The translations under genes were made by a program, and so were the position numbers. A DNA stretch of 20,742 nt from Protostelium mycophagum (Eukaryota > Evosea > Variosea > Protosteliida > Protosteliaceae), in contig MZNV01001164.1 in assembly GCA_002081555.1 (NCBI GenBank), forward strand, positions 1 to 20,742. Reading direction: 5' to 3'. A model generated the notes under the pieces. That model was not told the origin of the DNA, ran no database searches, and saw only the letters and a program-made list of their open reading frames with translations. This document shows positions 17,994 to 20,742 of the stretch, in pieces (the first letter of the stretch is position 1; each line of letters begins with the position of its first letter).

Positions 17994-20292
17994 ATGATCG
18001 CAGTATTGTGGACACTTCCTGCTCTTCTAATCGTCTATGTGTGCGTCGTGAAGTTACTGAGAAGGGTGCGTTATGATCTTCACAAGATCCCAATTCGAGT
18101 GGTCAGAAAAGATCACGGTCCTTTGGAGGATTTGAAGAACGCACACAAGTAAGTGATTCAAGTAATCGACAGTGTCTGATCATCACAGGGTGGGACACAG
18201 TAAACCTCTCTGCAGAATCATTCGTATCCCTCACTTGCTGTGAGTATTGTCTTTCATCGTCAACCATTTTCCTCCTGATTTCTACAGAGAAACCTTCGAA
18301 GTCAATGATGTCAATCTGGCAAGGGAACTTCTTGTTGAAAAGCAGGTCTGGTTCTTAAAAAGGCCAATATCTGAAACGACGCAGGGCTATAGACCTACGA
18401 GCACGATGAGGAGGCAACATCACATCACCAAAGGGTATGAAAACAGTTTCGGAAACATGGTTGCCGGTTTGTCTGGTTCTGAATGGAAGTGGAGAAGAGA
18501 CGTGAGTCTACAACGTTGTAGATCGTAAGACCTGTATTGACCTAAAATAGACGCTCGTGCCACACTTTCAGCCCAGACGGATGCTGCCACCCCTCTTTCC
18601 TTATGTGATAAAGAGGTAAGAACAATGCACGAGAGAAGGTTGATGGATGGTCTGAACAAAAGCAGAACGAATGAGATGATTGAGACTTTGAAAAAGAAGA
18701 ATAAGAATGGAGAATCAGTTGAATTCGATTCCCTCATGACCGAGATCACCATCGACATCATATTTCAGTAAGACGTAGATCACCATCATTTTGAGATGGA
18801 TCTTGAAAGCAGCGGAGCTGCAGGAAAGACAGAAATATGCAAGAGGTGCCATGTGCCGTTCTAAAGTGAGTCCAGGTATGTGATGGGAGAAGACAGAGAT
18901 ACTTTAAATAAAGAGATCAAATACGAGAATGTGGAGCAGCTCTCCTCCCTCTATAGATCTGTCTGGAACGGCTCTCTTCGTCTGATCATCACGTCGATGC
19001 TCGTCGGTTCGAACTCGAAGTATGATTTCCGCGAAATTTCATGAGAATTTCAGAGAAAAATTGATCGTTGACAGGATCTTTTTACCCGCTGGATGGCAGC
19101 AAGAGTATGACAAGATGAACGGCTACATCGAACGCGTAAGTGATGACGTCTACAATGCCATGACATTTTGATGATGACCTTCTCAGGTGATCACCCACGT
19201 GATTAAGAAGTGGGAAGGTCCAGAAGAGAATTTGCCACCTGTCATACAGATGTCAAGAGATGAGCGCTATAACTGGGACACAAAGGAAGGTAGAAAAAAC
19301 CTGGCAGCAGAAATCAACATCCTCATGTTTGCCGGTCACGACACGGTCAGTATTGTTTGTGCACAAATTTTCGTATATCATTCGATTTCGATTCTGAGCG
19401 TTGTAGACCGGACACAGCCTCTCCTTCCTTTTGTACAGAGTGAGTCTTGATCACGTGACCACATCAAATTGACTGGTTGTAGATGGCGCAGTACCAAAAC
19501 ATACAGCAGAAGGCCTTTGAGGATGTATGTATGACTGAATATTGAAAAAATTCACGACAAAAGGTGAGGAAACATTTCGGAAAGCCAGAAGACGTCAATA
19601 AAGTGTCAGCCGAGGACCTGTCAAAGATGACATATGTGACAAGCTGCATGAAGGAATCTGCCAGAATGGTGACTTGAAATTTTTTCCCGCCAAATATCGA
19701 ATTCAAAATTTGAAATCTGGAGGAATAACGGTCTCAGGATCCCATCGTGTCTCAACTTGGGTTACAAGCCTCAAAGGATACCACCATCAGAAATTACAGG
19801 ATCCCTGCCGGTACCAACATTCAATTCAACTTGATCGGAATCAACTATGACGAAGAGTACTTCTCCCAACCCCACACTTTTTCTCCAGAGAGGTGATTAC
19901 ATCGTTGTAGACGCCGATTTTTTTGAGGACACGCACGCTTCTTTTCTGATTTTCTGACTCGTTGTAGATGGCTGGAAGCGGCAGGAGATACTTTTGAGGA
20001 CTTGAATGACACTGGAAAACAGAAGACTAAACTGCCAGAGATGACCTTCTCTTGGGGCACACACAGTTGCCTCGGCAAGAACTTGGCACTTTTAGAGCTG
20101 AGAGCCATCACCGCTGTCATCCTCAACAACTTCAAGGTGAAGGATCCCGAGAATCTCACACGGTATGAAATTGACGTGTTGTAGTTGGAGGTGGCAGAGG
20201 GGTTCACGCTGGAAGTCGGCATGGAAGGGCTGTGCAAGCCAAAGAACGGAGTATACCTCACCTTGTCTCCAAGAGATGAGCAAAACCAATAA
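17994..20292 (+). CDS. Cytochrome P450 monooxygenase
   Basis: Fifteen exons sum to 508 codons (507 aa), the standard P450 length. Residues 1-24 (MIAVLWTLPALLIVYVCVV) form the N-terminal ER anchor, followed by the basic LLRRVR. Later come W-x-x-x-R of helix C (WKWRRD), the I-helix oxygen-activation motif AGHDTTGHS, ExxR as KESAR, the FSPERW motif, and the heme loop FSWGTHSCLGKNLAL with the thiolate cysteine near residue 450. It should insert one oxygen atom into a lipophilic substrate using NADPH-P450 reductase; substrate and CYP family cannot be told. Introns are 39-75 nt except 18768-18875 (108 nt). The last intron (20137-20184, 48 nt, a multiple of 3) holds an in-frame TAG that would cut off the conserved C-terminus if read through. 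The stop TAA lies in AATAAA at 20288-20293. Confidence 0.9.
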
Positions 20293-20293
20293 A
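20288..20293 (+). terminator. Poly(A)-type hexamer overlapping the P450 stop
   Basis: The end reads AAC CAA TAA AAT; AATAAA contains the TAA stop. Confidence 0.5.
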
Positions 20294-20598
20294 ATGCAAG
20301 GCACTGCAACACTTTGTTTTTGCGCACCACCCTCTTTTTTTCTCCGAAAATGTCCGATCACAAATCATGTGATCACCAGTCTCTCACTTTCAATGCTTGA
20401 AAATCGGTTGACAACGAGGCCTCCTTCATACATGACGAACCATCAAGTCAGAAAAAATTGGATCCACGGTCACTGCATTGCCCCATATTTCACAGCAAAA
20501 AATCACACCATCACCAACAGAAGTATGACTCTTCAGAAAGAGAAGACCTTCAGAGAGAAAAATTCATAAATATTATTCAATTATTTTGTAATGTTGCA
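20294..20598. other. Convergent intergenic region
   Basis: About 300 bp between the P450 stop and the putative end of a minus-strand gene. Moderately AT-rich; open frames on both strands have no recognisable domain. Confidence 0.35.
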
Positions 20599-20706
20599 CT
20601 ACAACCAGTCCTGTTGCGCCTGCAGGAATGGGTTTGCTTCTGGTTGCAGTGCCTTGGGTCTTTTGAATTCTCCGTGGAAACTTCCTTCATCCAAAGCAAA
20701 GAAGCC
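20599..20706 (-). CDS. Last exon of an unrecognised gene entering from the right edge
   Basis: Minus-strand frame of 36 codons after a possible acceptor TTCCCAAG at 20707: GFFALDEGSFHGEFKR ... ALQPEANPFLQAQQDWL, ending in TAG. Composition is protein-like and the frame is closed by a stop just upstream of the acceptor, as expected for an internal exon start. The final bases GACTGGTTGTAG are identical to the 3' splice motif used elsewhere in the window, so the apparent stop could be an intron end. No family recognised. Confidence 0.38.
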   Translation of the reverse strand, partial: GFFALDEGSFHGEFKRPKALQPEANPFLQAQQDWL

Positions 20707-20742
20707 CTTGGGAAGTGATTAAAACGAATATTTGCGCGGTAG

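Noticed and set aside
20161-20190. Premature stop or reassigned TAG in the P450 (DVL-TAG-LEVAEGF)
   Set aside because: A 48-nt GT-AG intron with the usual branch motif removes it and joins NNFK to LEVAEGF, restoring the normal P450 C-terminal length.
3199-20292. Alternative genetic code suggested by many interrupted frames
   Set aside because: The breaks in the SAP, kinase, transporter, RasGAP and P450 genes are explained by short canonical GT-AG introns with consistent phases; exon lengths sum to whole codons.
1-20742. tRNA, rRNA, CRISPR array or bacterial operon
   Set aside because: No cloverleaf, rRNA core, spaced direct repeats or Shine-Dalgarno-led gene series was seen by eye; spliced eukaryotic genes dominate.

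Overview
The window is eukaryotic nuclear DNA from a compact, intron-dense genome. Protein genes are broken by introns that are mostly 37-60 nt long, and conserved domains only appear when exons are joined by hand. The gene set (CDKL-type kinase, RasGAP with PH and C2 domains, classical tyrosine phosphatase, MFSD6-like transporter, SAP-domain protein, P450) fits an animal or a unicellular relative of animals. I cannot fix the taxon: intron structure and very short 3' ends are unlike typical vertebrate, insect or nematode genes. No tRNA, rRNA, CRISPR or prokaryotic operon was seen.

Layout. 1-3.0 kb is AT-rich, apparently gene-free repeat DNA with a decayed LINE endonuclease stretch, decayed integrase-like fossils of LTR retroelements on the minus strand, and an approximately 630-bp foldback structure. 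3.2-4.9 kb (minus) is a SAP-domain protein with a proline/serine-rich middle and an acidic C-terminus, 7 exons recovered and the 5' end missing. 5.66-6.02 kb (minus) is an unrecognised cysteine-containing exon. 6.6-7.3 kb carries two copies of a small palindromic MITE. 7.28-8.42 kb (+) is a single-exon tyrosine phosphatase. 8.76-10.7 kb (+) is a CDKL-family kinase. 10.98-11.29 kb (minus) is a possible 69-residue protein, divergent from an MFSD6-like transporter at 11.44-13.10 kb (+). 13.26-17.67 kb (+) is a PH-C2-C2-RasGAP protein in 25 exons (760 aa). 17.99-20.29 kb (+) is a complete 507-aa cytochrome P450 in 15 exons. 20.6-20.7 kb (minus) looks like the last exon of a gene entering from the right.

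The genes look like independent housekeeping or signalling loci (kinase, phosphatase, Ras inactivation, transport, oxidation), not a single pathway. The unusual part is shared: (i) introns use a branch-like YTRA motif at a nearly fixed 9-10 nt from the terminal AG, often as GACTGGTTGTAG; (ii) the heptamer TCTACAA/TTGTAGA occurs about 33 times, concentrated in genes, at acceptors, next to donors and in exons with a strand bias; (iii) four genes end with the TAA stop inside an AATAAA/CATAAA poly(A)-type hexamer. These point to an atypical splicing and 3'-end code, possibly with intron-spreading (introner-like) elements.
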